From positions 1 through 56,702 of the IMG/VR virus record IMGVR_UViG_3300049846_000236: a DNA stretch of 56,702 nt, one strand, 5' to 3'. Both the position numbers and the translations under genes were made by a program. This document shows positions 37,239-44,475 of the stretch, one piece after another (positions within the stretch are counted from its first letter, which is position 1; each line of letters begins with the position of its first letter). This DNA is from a virus. Below the pieces are notes generated by a model. The model ran no database searches. It was not told the origin of the DNA and saw nothing but the letters and a program-made list of their open reading frames with translations.

Positions 37239-37991
37239 TTACCACCTACTTGACCTGTGGCTGGCAGGAGTCCACAGTTGGGCTGATTTTGCCTCGTTCC
37301 AGCCGAAAATGGTATCTACAGTTGGTTGAAATGCTACTGCTGTTGCAAGTACCCTAGACGATACTGTCGCTGATGGGGTAATTGCTGCTGCTGCTACCGC
37401 ACCCGCCGTACCTTGGACAAGGCTGGACACTTCGGTTCCGTGGCCTGTACCGGAGGTGGTATGGTCATCAGAGCGCTCAGTATATGTAGCAACAGTAAAT
37501 GTGTGTGCGGTATCGTTAACACGCATACCAATACCAATAACAAGTGCGTTGTTGGTTGCTGTGGTAATAGTTGGAATGTTAAAAGATGTTGTGGCTGCCG
37601 CGTCTGTTGGGGTTGCAGCGATTGCATCACGAGTTTGGGTCGCCCCGCTGAATGCCAAAATTCTTGCAGTTGCAGAGTCACCAGTGGTACCGGTAGTTAG
37701 GGATGACCACTGGAAGGATGCGTCGTCGCTTGTGCTTCCGTCAGCAATTCTGGTAAACACATAAATGCGCCCCCCGGATGCCGTTGCCGATGTTACTGGA
37801 AATCCGGTGACAAGATTCCAGTTGGTCGGGGTGGCACAGGCATTAGTAATACCTCTGGCATTGGTAACAAGCACCAAGAGGTCGCCCTGCCTGCGAGCGG
37901 TGGGCGCTGTTGGTGCCAGGGTGGTCGGAGTTGCCACGTTGTTGGCGGTAGCAACCATCGTTCCCGCTGCGATGAAGGCCGGAACAGCCAT
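37239..37991 (-). CDS. head-fibre or decoration protein
   Basis: 250 residues, alanine- and threonine-rich beta domain (MAVPAFIAAGTMVATANNVA, GDLLVLVTNARGI, RVLATAVAFQP) with a short C-terminal tail NEAKSAQLWTPASHRSSRW. The beta domain matches in plan the one interposed between repeat arrays of the adjacent 1,845-residue protein, so the two genes share a module. Position between the capsid group and the repeat protein suggests surface decoration of the head. No catalytic motif. Confidence 0.68.
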   Translation of the reverse strand: MAVPAFIAAGTMVATANNVATPTTLAPTAPTARRQGDLLVLVTNARGITNACATPTNWNLVTGFPVTSATASGGRIYVFTRIADGSTSDDASFQWSSLTTGTTGDSATARILAFSGATQTRDAIAATPTDAAATTSFNIPTITTATNNALVIGIGMRVNDTAHTFTVATYTERSDDHTTSGTGHGTEVSSLVQGTAGAVAAAAITPSATVSSRVLATAVAFQPTVDTIFGWNEAKSAQLWTPASHRSSRW

Positions 37992-37994
37992 ATC

Positions 37995-38483
37995 TTATTC
38001 TTCCCAACGCACACTATATGCGACACCAGATGTAAGTGTCTGCGTAGGTGTAAGTTTCAGCCTAAAAATCGCGCTCGGCGGAACGTACATTTCATCTCCT
38101 AGAGGGAAGAAAACTTCATATCCTCCCAGGCAGGAAACATACATAGAAACGTATGGGTCTGCAGAAGTTGATGACGGAGCCCAGGTTCCCTCTACTGTAA
38201 TGGTATGCTTAACAGTCGCAGCCGAGTTCTGGCTCGCATGAGCAGCACCCCACTTGGCAATGTTGGCGGCAGTAATCTGTGTTCCAGTTGCTGTAGCACC
38301 ACCGGCAATGTCCACTCCATATTCTACAAGGACGGGGACGTCAGAGGTAGTAACACCCTTAAACCATACCCCAATTTCCTTAATTTTAGCGTCACCTGTA
38401 GCGGGAGGAACAATTTCTATCAAACTCTTAGCGGTTGTTCCGGTAAGAGTGATAGCGTTCTGACTTACTTGATAGGTTGACAT
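37995..38483 (-). CDS. small beta-rich structural protein
   Basis: 162 residues beginning MSTYQVSQNAITLTGTTA. ATG 38483 is supported by AAAGGAGA five bases upstream; a longer frame begins inside the preceding hairpin. Pattern of alternating hydrophobic residues (SDVPVLVEYGVDIAGGATA, GYEVFFPLGDEMYVPPSAIF) suggests a jelly-roll, as in capsid decoration proteins. Three bases separate it from the head-fibre candidate downstream. Role inferred from context. Confidence 0.62.
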   Translation of the reverse strand: MSTYQVSQNAITLTGTTAKSLIEIVPPATGDAKIKEIGVWFKGVTTSDVPVLVEYGVDIAGGATATGTQITAANIAKWGAAHASQNSAATVKHTITVEGTWAPSSTSADPYVSMYVSCLGGYEVFFPLGDEMYVPPSAIFRLKLTPTQTLTSGVAYSVRWEE

Positions 38484-38504
38484 TTTTCTCCTTTCATAAT
38501 AAAA

Positions 38505-38540
38505 GCCGCACCCAGGCATGAATATGTGCCTAGGTACGGC
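38505..38540 (-). terminator. hairpin with T-tract just inside a transcript leader
   Basis: 14-bp stem with two mismatches closing an 8-base loop, followed on the minus strand by TTTTATT. It lies between a predicted promoter (38560-38588) and the ribosome-binding site of the 38483 gene, so it could act as an attenuator rather than a simple end-of-operon terminator. Confidence 0.7.
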
Positions 38541-38559
38541 GGTTCATCTTTCGATGCCT

Positions 38560-38588
38560 ACTATAACATCTAGTTGCTACTATTTTAA
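38560..38588 (-). promoter_or_regulatory. predicted promoter between two terminators
   Basis: Minus strand TTAAAA (38588-38583), 17 bases, TATAGT (38565-38560). Start expected near 38553, about 13 bases before the hairpin at 38540. Confidence 0.5.
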
Positions 38589-38611
38589 CACACTGTTTAT
38601 TAAAAAGGAAA

Positions 38612-38629
38612 GGCCACCCGAAGGTGGCC
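38612..38629 (-). terminator. UUCG-loop terminator after the 38648-39028 gene
   Basis: Perfect 7-bp stem (GGCCACC/GGTGGCC) closed on the minus strand by TTCG, followed by TTTCCTTTTTAATAAA. It is a classic intrinsic terminator placed 18 bases after the stop codon. Confidence 0.88.
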
Positions 38630-38647
38630 AATCCACAACCAGAGCCG

Positions 38648-39028
38648 TCAGACGGTGATGGTTAGAGTAGCGGTGAACTGCCAAGTCTGTGTGCCTGGCT
38701 TGGTTCCCAACGATTCAACCTTACGGCTAAGCATTGTTCCAGCAGATGAAGCATTGAAGATGCCCCACTCCTGCCAAGCAAAGTTCGCCTCTGAGGTTCC
38801 AAACGTTGAGCGGAATGTCAAGACGTTTGTTGCCTGCTGAGGATAGGTTGCGTCCATTCCCTTACGCAACTTGTTAGATGCTGCCTGCAGGTCTGTGTAT
38901 GTCAGAGGGGTTGCGTTGGTGGTCGAGTCCCCCACGCCAATGTAGGCGTTGGTGTTATCGAATAGAGTTCCCGTACCAGCGAAAATCTTCGTAACAATAT
39001 AATCTCTACCAGCGTTAACTAGTGGCAT
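38648..39028 (-). CDS. small structural protein in the head block
   Basis: 126 residues, beginning MPLVNAGRDYIVTKIFAGTG, compact and beta-rich with conserved-looking aromatic residues (ANFAWQEWGIFNA). Similar small proteins follow the capsid gene in many phages of Actinobacteria. It shares its start with the stop of the upstream 61-residue gene. No function recognised. Confidence 0.6.
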   Translation of the reverse strand: MPLVNAGRDYIVTKIFAGTGTLFDNTNAYIGVGDSTTNATPLTYTDLQAASNKLRKGMDATYPQQATNVLTFRSTFGTSEANFAWQEWGIFNASSAGTMLSRKVESLGTKPGTQTWQFTATLTITV

Positions 39029-39213
39029 TAAGAATTACCTCCCTCCAAGAACAGATGTTCTACGATTTCTCCATTATGAATTACCACGGTTTCAATCGGC
39101 TCTCCGGCCTCACCGTTGGCAATTTGTTCTTCTGTAAAGTCGCCATCGTACTTGTGAAGAACAATGTGCTCATCAATAACTGCCTCTGAAAGATCTGGAA
39201 TAGCCTCTGTCAT
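39028..39213 (-). CDS. small acidic protein of unknown function
   Basis: 61 residues, many Glu and Asp, beginning MTEAIPDLSEAVIDEH. No membrane helix or motif. It overlaps both neighbours by one to four bases, so it is co-translated with the head genes. Confidence 0.58.
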   Translation of the reverse strand: MTEAIPDLSEAVIDEHIVLHKYDGDFTEEQIANGEAGEPIETVVIHNGEIVEHLFLEGGNS

Positions 39214-39596
39214 GAGTAATACTCCTGAGCCTCTCTAGGTGTTGCCTGACGGAATCCGCGTTCCCTGTCAAAGATCTCCTGGGCGTCCTCGGCACTCATA
39301 ACAACGTATGGGTGCTCCCTGGTGAACCTATATCCTAGAACCTCGAAGGTTCCGTTTCCGCGCTCCATCTTGACTACAACCTCTGGGCCCTCAATCTTCT
39401 TGGCAGCCGGGACAGCCGGTGCCGTGGGCAGTTCTTCATGCTCTGCACCGATAAAGTTAGCATATACTTCCTCGCTGACTCCCTCTTCGGCCAGGGCTGC
39501 AATGATATCAGCCTTTTTGGTGACTCCATCTAGGTCCACACCAAATTCCTCTGCGACCTCTCGCAGTTCGGCTACCTTCATTTTCTGTAAAGACAT
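39210..39596 (-). CDS. head protein with SAP/LEM-like N-terminal helix pair
   Basis: 128 residues. The N-terminal 35 residues (KVAELREVAEEFGVDLDG, then KKADIIAALAEEG) form a helix-turn-helix of the SAP, Rho-N or HeH type, often found in phage head-completion proteins and able to bind nucleic acid. The C-terminal half has EVLGYRFTREHPYVVMS. ATG 39596 is preceded by AGGAGG; a longer frame to 39650 lacks one. It lies directly after the capsid terminator. Confidence 0.68.
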   Translation of the reverse strand: MSLQKMKVAELREVAEEFGVDLDGVTKKADIIAALAEEGVSEEVYANFIGAEHEELPTAPAVPAAKKIEGPEVVVKMERGNGTFEVLGYRFTREHPYVVMSAEDAQEIFDRERGFRQATPREAQEYYS

Positions 39597-39656
39597 TAAA
39601 ACCTCCTTGTTTCTAGTATAGATTATAGCAGTTGGAGGGTTATGTGGCAAAGTAAT

Positions 39657-39682
39657 AGCGGGGGCGGTTGCCCGCCCCCGCT
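39657..39682 (-). terminator. terminator after the major capsid gene
   Basis: Perfect 11-bp stem (AGCGGGGGCGG and its complement) with a TTGC loop, followed on the minus strand by ATTACTTTG. It begins 17 bases past the capsid stop codon. It would favour a short, abundant capsid message. Confidence 0.85.
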
Positions 39683-39698
39683 GATCACTTTAGACAGA

Positions 39699-40700
39699 TC
39701 AGGTCGAAACCTTAACATCGCGTACAACAACCCAAGCGTCCAGATTCTCGATCTGAACACCTACGCGGGTGTACATCGTGTACTCAGTTGTGTCCTTCTT
39801 CTGTGCAAACTGGCTGTATACCTGGATCTCACGCTTGATACCGACAATCCTGTTGTTCGGGAATGTTAGTTCAATGTATCCGTGGTCACCTGATGCACCG
39901 GAGTACGATCCTGCTACGTCTTCCTTCTGTAGAGCAACCTCTACAACAGGAATTCCGAAAGCGTAAGGATACGATCCACCAGAGTTGCCCTGCGGTCCAG
40001 CAACTGTTCCAGTGATGATACCAGAGGCGATAGCCTCAGGAGTACCACCGTCTACGTTCAAGCCATTAGATAGGCTGTAGAGGTAGTCCTGGATTAGATT
40101 GCTGCCCGTGTAGAAGCGCAACTGGTTACGACGCTGCTTGTACTTACGAGGAAGGTTCTTGAGAGCCTTGTTGAATGCCGCACGGTTAATTGCACCTCCA
40201 CCGTGGGAAACAACGTGAGCGCCTGCAAGAGCGCGAACGTGCCAACCATCGAAAGCCTTGTACAGCGGATCGCTGGTTAGAGAGTCGTCACCGTTGATGC
40301 ATAGATCCTCAATGTCGTTACCGGCCTGAGTAGCCATCAACTGTGCGATGTGATCCTCTAGACCGTTGCCCTCGATGTTGTCCTCAAGGGACTCTGTTGA
40401 GAGTTCCCAGTCAAGACGCAACTTCTTGGTTGTAAGCGAAATCTTTGTGAACGTAGCACCAGCGTTAACTCCGTCGTCTACGGCTTCTGTAGCAACGCGT
40501 ACCAACTTCGTTCCAACTCCTACCTTGTCAATGTCAACGGTGTCGGAGCGCATACGAATTGTACGAGCGGTCGGAAGAAGAGAAGTAGCATCCCACATGT
40601 AGTCGATAAAACGGCTAGACTGTTCTGCGTTAAGTAGACCACCACTTCCGGCACTAACGTCCGAAGTGGCAATTACCTTTTCAAGCAATTCGTTACCCAT
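39699..40700 (-). CDS. major capsid protein (HK97 fold)
   Basis: 333 residues, encoded directly after the protease/scaffold gene. Begins MGNELLEKVIATSDVSAGSG, with an N-arm region, KLRLDWELSTESLEDNIEGN as the long helix region, then AQLMATQAGNDIEDL, and C-terminal strands FPNNRIVGIKREIQVYSQF and TRVGVQIENLDAWVVV typical of HK97-type shells. AGGAGG precedes the ATG. The terminator that follows supports high expression. Cleavage of the N-terminal arm by the upstream protease is plausible but not visible in the sequence. Confidence 0.92.
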   Translation of the reverse strand: MGNELLEKVIATSDVSAGSGGLLNAEQSSRFIDYMWDATSLLPTARTIRMRSDTVDIDKVGVGTKLVRVATEAVDDGVNAGATFTKISLTTKKLRLDWELSTESLEDNIEGNGLEDHIAQLMATQAGNDIEDLCINGDDSLTSDPLYKAFDGWHVRALAGAHVVSHGGGAINRAAFNKALKNLPRKYKQRRNQLRFYTGSNLIQDYLYSLSNGLNVDGGTPEAIASGIITGTVAGPQGNSGGSYPYAFGIPVVEVALQKEDVAGSYSGASGDHGYIELTFPNNRIVGIKREIQVYSQFAQKKDTTEYTMYTRVGVQIENLDAWVVVRDVKVST

Positions 40701-40724
40701 ATTATATTTTCACCTCCTGTATTT

Positions 40725-41201
40725 TTAGTTTGTAATGGAACTTGCGCTGGCGAAGCGTCCACCCCATGAAAATCCCTTTGTTACCGGCTCTGAATCTAGA
40801 TCATCACCGGACTTCTTCGTGGCAGTTGCGTTTTCGAGAGCATCTACATGCTTAGCAACTTCGTCAACCTTTCCAGCAACCTCTGCCACAGTTGCGGTGA
40901 TCGACTCCAAAGTCTTAATAACGGCATCCAATACTGGTGCCGACTTTTCTACAGAGGCTGCTGTCTCCGCGAGAGTACCTTCGATTGCGCTAATAGACTT
41001 CTCTAGAGCACTAAGGTCTACCGCCGGAACTTCTGCGACCTCCTCAGGCGTCTCGTCAGCAGACTTTTCTACAGTCTCCTCTGCGACAACCTCTTCCACC
41101 GACTCTTCAACGTCAGCGGCCTTTTCTACAGCCTCCTCGGTCACAGGCTCTACGACCTCATCAACCTCGGCAGCCTTTTCTACAGTTTCTACGTCAGACA
41201 T
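40725..41201 (-). CDS. nested scaffold protein from internal in-frame start
   Basis: 158 residues of the same frame as the protease gene, starting at ATG 41201 with AAGGAGGTG five to six bases upstream. That is a near-perfect ribosome-binding site inside a coding region and encodes EGGVS in the longer product. The protein begins MSDVETVEKAAEVDEVVEPV. This parallels the lambda C/Nu3 arrangement, in which an internal start makes scaffold in excess over protease. Confidence 0.75.
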   Translation of the reverse strand: MSDVETVEKAAEVDEVVEPVTEEAVEKAADVEESVEEVVAEETVEKSADETPEEVAEVPAVDLSALEKSISAIEGTLAETAASVEKSAPVLDAVIKTLESITATVAEVAGKVDEVAKHVDALENATATKKSGDDLDSEPVTKGFSWGGRFASASSITN

Positions 41202-42062
41202 ACTTACACCTCCTTCACTTTTAACTGCTGTGTCATTATTATCTCCGACATTTTCTTCGTTTGCAAACTCAGAGTTCTGCTTGACCTTTTCCTTGCCAAG
41301 TTCTTCCTTGATTTGCTGTGATGTAATGACGGACTTAGAAGTCCAATTATCCACAAACTTCTTAAGTTCAGCAGTTACCTTGGCAACGTCAGTTACCTCG
41401 ATCCACCCGATATTTTCCATCGGGGAGTCACACGCGCTACAAGAGACGATTTCGTCTGCGCTGGCCTTGGCCACCTCGTCAGTACCACACCAGAAAACGT
41501 TCTGTGTCTCTACCTCAGTAGCCATACCCTTGGCTACCAGGGAGTCACCGACCTTCGTAATGGATAGTACGTTGGCGTACTGGTTCGCCGGGTTGTCCAC
41601 GAGCGAAAGTTCAATAAGATCAAGTTCGGTGATGAATCGAATGCTCTTTTCGAGATCTGGAATATACTCGGTGTGAGCGTTCTTTACATATCCACCAATG
41701 GAAAAACCTGAGAGAGTTCCATCTAGAACCTTCTCCCAGGTGTCCTGAGCGCCTCTAGAAACGTAGGCAGTGACGAAGATTCCTTCGTATGCCGCTCCTG
41801 TCTTGGCGTCATAAAATGTCTCTTGGTTGAATGTCACCATTCTACCGGCTGCAATTGGCTGGTGCATTTCACGGATATTTCCACGGAAACGACTAAAAGC
41901 GTCTACCGAAGCCTCAAGCGTCACAACCTCGTCATGTTGATCAACGTTGTTCAGCGAGGCGAAGCCGGAAACTAGACGCTGCTCCTCATTCACCTTGGCG
42001 ATTGGCATTACGACCTTTACGTCGTCGCCATTAGTTACCCAATAAGCCTTTTCAATTGCCAT
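40725..42062 (-). CDS. capsid maturation protease with C-terminal scaffold
   Basis: 445 residues. The N-terminal 170 residues form a prohead-protease-like domain with the catalytic candidates H67 in REMHQP and a serine in SGFSIGGY (S118-S121). A cysteine pair (CGTDEV, CSACDSPM) follows. The C-terminal half is acidic and coiled-coil, rich in Glu, Val and Ala, with repeated EKAAEV and VEESVEEVV segments, as in scaffold proteins. An internal start at 41201 would yield the scaffold alone. Upstream of the capsid gene, as expected. Confidence 0.88.
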   Translation of the reverse strand: MAIEKAYWVTNGDDVKVVMPIAKVNEEQRLVSGFASLNNVDQHDEVVTLEASVDAFSRFRGNIREMHQPIAAGRMVTFNQETFYDAKTGAAYEGIFVTAYVSRGAQDTWEKVLDGTLSGFSIGGYVKNAHTEYIPDLEKSIRFITELDLIELSLVDNPANQYANVLSITKVGDSLVAKGMATEVETQNVFWCGTDEVAKASADEIVSCSACDSPMENIGWIEVTDVAKVTAELKKFVDNWTSKSVITSQQIKEELGKEKVKQNSEFANEENVGDNNDTAVKSEGGVSMSDVETVEKAAEVDEVVEPVTEEAVEKAADVEESVEEVVAEETVEKSADETPEEVAEVPAVDLSALEKSISAIEGTLAETAASVEKSAPVLDAVIKTLESITATVAEVAGKVDEVAKHVDALENATATKKSGDDLDSEPVTKGFSWGGRFASASSITN

Positions 42063-42067
42063 AGTAT

Positions 42068-42526
42068 TTAAATATTACTACGATTTCTTTTATCACGCAA
42101 CCCGGCATCTTTACAGAAAACGGACCAGACGTAGAATTCGTAGATGCTAAATAGGGTGAAGAATCCATAAACTATAACTGCTGTGGATTGTGGTGCTGTC
42201 ATTATCCAACTTGCAGTGATAAACGCCCAGTATGCCGCCCCAACGATATCCATGTTTTTAAGAACTATATACTTTCTGTACCAGATGCATACAATGTCTA
42301 TCAGCCCTAAAAAGACTAGTATAGTGCCCAGCCAGGTTTCCATAGGGTGTCCGTAAATTGGTGCTAGGGCATCATTGGCTCCGGCCAGTGAAATGAACGA
42401 GAAACTCTCAAATGGGAGTAGCAGCCAGAGTCCAAAGACGATCTGAAATACGCCTATTACGAATCCGTCAGAATCGAGAGGCTTGGCAATTCCCTGCCGA
42501 CCAAATATTTCTTTGAAACGTGTCAC
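42068..42526 (-). CDS. four-helix membrane protein in the head block
   Basis: 152 residues with four likely membrane spans (about 23-40, 66-82, 93-110 and 115-133), an N-terminal basic cytoplasmic stretch and a C-terminal basic tail (CKDAGLRDKRNRSNI). It starts at GTG 42526; a ribosome-binding site is weak. It lies between the portal and protease genes, where head-assembly genes normally lie. A membrane protein here is unusual; roles in superinfection exclusion or lysis timing are possible but not shown. Confidence 0.65.
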   Translation of the reverse strand: MTRFKEIFGRQGIAKPLDSDGFVIGVFQIVFGLWLLLPFESFSFISLAGANDALAPIYGHPMETWLGTILVFLGLIDIVCIWYRKYIVLKNMDIVGAAYWAFITASWIMTAPQSTAVIVYGFFTLFSIYEFYVWSVFCKDAGLRDKRNRSNI

Positions 42527-42557
42527 ATTTCAACGTAGTCTTTTGACTGTCCTCCAA

Positions 42558-44081
42558 TTAGGCTTGCGCCCTTCCTTCTCCCTTTGGTTGACGGGCTTCT
42601 CCCGAAGTATCTGCCGCGTTTCCACTTCGCTGCTGATCCCTCTGCCTGTTACCATTGGCTGTTGTGTTTTGTTCTGCTCTCGCCTGAGCGGTGAGAGCAA
42701 CAGGCTCATCGCCTCCGTCAAGGCTCGGCAGGTTAAGTTCCGAACGAACCTCGTTCGGTACAAGTACCTGAATCCTGACTAGGCGCTCCCAGATCTTGCT
42801 CTGAGTGTCTGCGTCCGTTAGAGAAATCTCGTTGAACTTAATAGCGAGCGCATCCGTCTGCTCTTTAATTATACGATCAATTCTTTTCGATAGCAAATCC
42901 TGCATTGGCTTTACTACCTGCTCAGAGAATGTTTTGTCTGCATCTCTAGCAATAGCAAGGGACACTCCCTCAGAAACAGACACCTTGGTAATCGGAACGC
43001 GGTTAACCGCCAACACCTCATCACGGTTAGCCTTGCGGTAGTTGTTGAATGAAGAGTCCTGAATGCCGTTCTCTACCTCGTGCATCTTGAATTCAGACTT
43101 GGTAGATTCGGTATCCTCGGGAATCGGAATATATAGGCTTCGGTGATTACCGGCCATTCCCTTAATGCCCTCTAGGAACTCTAGAAGTTTGCGCTCTGAC
43201 TTCTCGCTTAGCCTGCCGCCCTTGATCGTAACGATATAGCGCGGAACAGCCTTGTTTTCGAAATAGTCAAGGTTGTAGCGGCTTGAAAACTCTGCTCCGG
43301 CGATGGCGTTCTTGGCTGCGATAACATTCGGAACACCATAAAATGTATTGGTCGGAGAGTAATTTTTAATATGAATGATTTCATTCGGGTTGGCGTCAGA
43401 GCCGATAGGATTCTTAGTCTCCGTGTCACCGTAGTTTCTGAAAAATACTGCGTCCTTGCCAACAATCTGCAGGAACCCGTCCCGCTTGGCACGAACTCGT
43501 ACGGTTGTGGCTGGAATATGTCCGATAAATCCAATTGTTCCATTAATGTTACGTCCAATTTCAATGTATCCATTTCCGGTTGTCTCGAAATCTACATAAA
43601 CCTTTAGGAGCACCTCTGAGAAGGATTCCGGCTCGGTGACTGTATCTAGCCACTCATGCATTTCACGCTTTAGCCTTAGGAATCTCTTACGAGCCTTCTC
43701 TAGAGCAGACTTGGAGTTGATATCCTCCATCTTCTCTTTCAGTGTGGCTGACTCTGTGAAGTCATAGCCCTGCCCCACAACAGAAACAGCCTTGGCGTTG
43801 ATTGCTGCATAGTTGTATGGGTTGATCTCGTACAACTTAGCCAAATAGTCAAGGTTGTATGGGGGCTGCTTCACCTGGAATAGAGAATATCCGGTTACCT
43901 CGCCGTCCTCTAGTTTCTTGGACTCTGCGCGAGTAACCTTCTTCTTAAATGTTGGGGACAGTCCGCCAAGGGACTTGACCAGAGAGATTCCGCCCTCGAA
44001 CTGGTCGGTAGTCTTCTGAACACCCTCGCCAGCCTGCTTTACTCCGAAGTCTCTCGGATTAAATACTTCAACCTCTTCCAT
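42558..44081 (-). CDS. portal protein
   Basis: 507 residues, the dodecameric ring at the head vertex through which DNA is packaged. It shows the HK97-type portal pattern: DYLAKLYEINPYNYAAINAK near residue 80, then EIGRNINGTIGFIGHIPATT, IIHIKNYSPTNTFYGVPNVI, and helical regions RKANRDEVLAVNRVPITKVS and VPNEVRSELNLPSLDGGDEP. The C-terminus is hydrophilic (Gln, Arg, Asn, Gly). It overlaps the short upstream gene by 14 bases. Confidence 0.93.
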   Translation of the reverse strand: MEEVEVFNPRDFGVKQAGEGVQKTTDQFEGGISLVKSLGGLSPTFKKKVTRAESKKLEDGEVTGYSLFQVKQPPYNLDYLAKLYEINPYNYAAINAKAVSVVGQGYDFTESATLKEKMEDINSKSALEKARKRFLRLKREMHEWLDTVTEPESFSEVLLKVYVDFETTGNGYIEIGRNINGTIGFIGHIPATTVRVRAKRDGFLQIVGKDAVFFRNYGDTETKNPIGSDANPNEIIHIKNYSPTNTFYGVPNVIAAKNAIAGAEFSSRYNLDYFENKAVPRYIVTIKGGRLSEKSERKLLEFLEGIKGMAGNHRSLYIPIPEDTESTKSEFKMHEVENGIQDSSFNNYRKANRDEVLAVNRVPITKVSVSEGVSLAIARDADKTFSEQVVKPMQDLLSKRIDRIIKEQTDALAIKFNEISLTDADTQSKIWERLVRIQVLVPNEVRSELNLPSLDGGDEPVALTAQARAEQNTTANGNRQRDQQRSGNAADTSGEARQPKGEGRAQA

Positions 44082-44418
44082 TAGCCTTATCCCTCAAATC
44101 GTCAGCGTAGAAGCCAACATCGTATTCGTCTGGCACAAGGCCCTCAGAGGCCCTAGCCAACTGCTCTTCATATTCCTCGTCGCTCACCTTTCTGTGACCG
44201 GGGAAGAACTGTGGCTCTCCCTCGTCAATTCCGAACGACTTAACTGCCGCCCTCAACTCAGCAATTCTCCTAACATCTCCGAATTCGGAGGCGATGCTGA
44301 GGAAGTTTCGGTCCTCGTCTGCGATATAGGCCCCATTTGGCATCTTCCAGAGGTAAACGCCGAACCTATCGCCGGGACTATCGTGTACAATCTTCTTGCC
44401 CTTTGGTGTAAGTTTCAT
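44068..44418 (-). CDS. small protein preceding the portal, probably leaderless mRNA
   Basis: 116 residues, hydrophilic, beginning MKLTPKGKKIVHDSPGDRFG. It contains VYLWKMPNGAYIADEDRNFL and an acidic C-terminal half (SDEEYEEQLARASEGLVPDE). No domain recognised. No ribosome-binding site is present, and an extended -10 (TGGTACAAT) ends seven bases before the ATG, so the message should start at the initiation codon. It is the first gene of the portal/capsid operon and overlaps portal. Confidence 0.62.
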   Translation of the reverse strand: MKLTPKGKKIVHDSPGDRFGVYLWKMPNGAYIADEDRNFLSIASEFGDVRRIAELRAAVKSFGIDEGEPQFFPGHRKVSDEEYEEQLARASEGLVPDEYDVGFYADDLRDKANGRG

Positions 44419-44424
44419 ATCATC

Positions 44425-44433
44425 ATTGTACCA
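44425..44433 (-). promoter_or_regulatory. extended -10 promoter of the portal operon
   Basis: Minus strand TGGTACAAT. Its last base is at 44425, seven bases from the A of the ATG at 44418, which predicts a leaderless transcript. The -35 region is poor, so the TGn extension would be needed. Confidence 0.55.
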
Positions 44434-44475
44434 AATTACTGGTTATTGGGCAGGTTTTGTCCAACTGGCGTTCCG

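Noticed and set aside
40735-41676. 313-codon plus-strand frame opposite the protease/scaffold gene
   Set aside because: Serine/threonine-rich low-complexity translation is the mirror of the Glu/Ala-rich scaffold; no start signal and against the direction of the operon.
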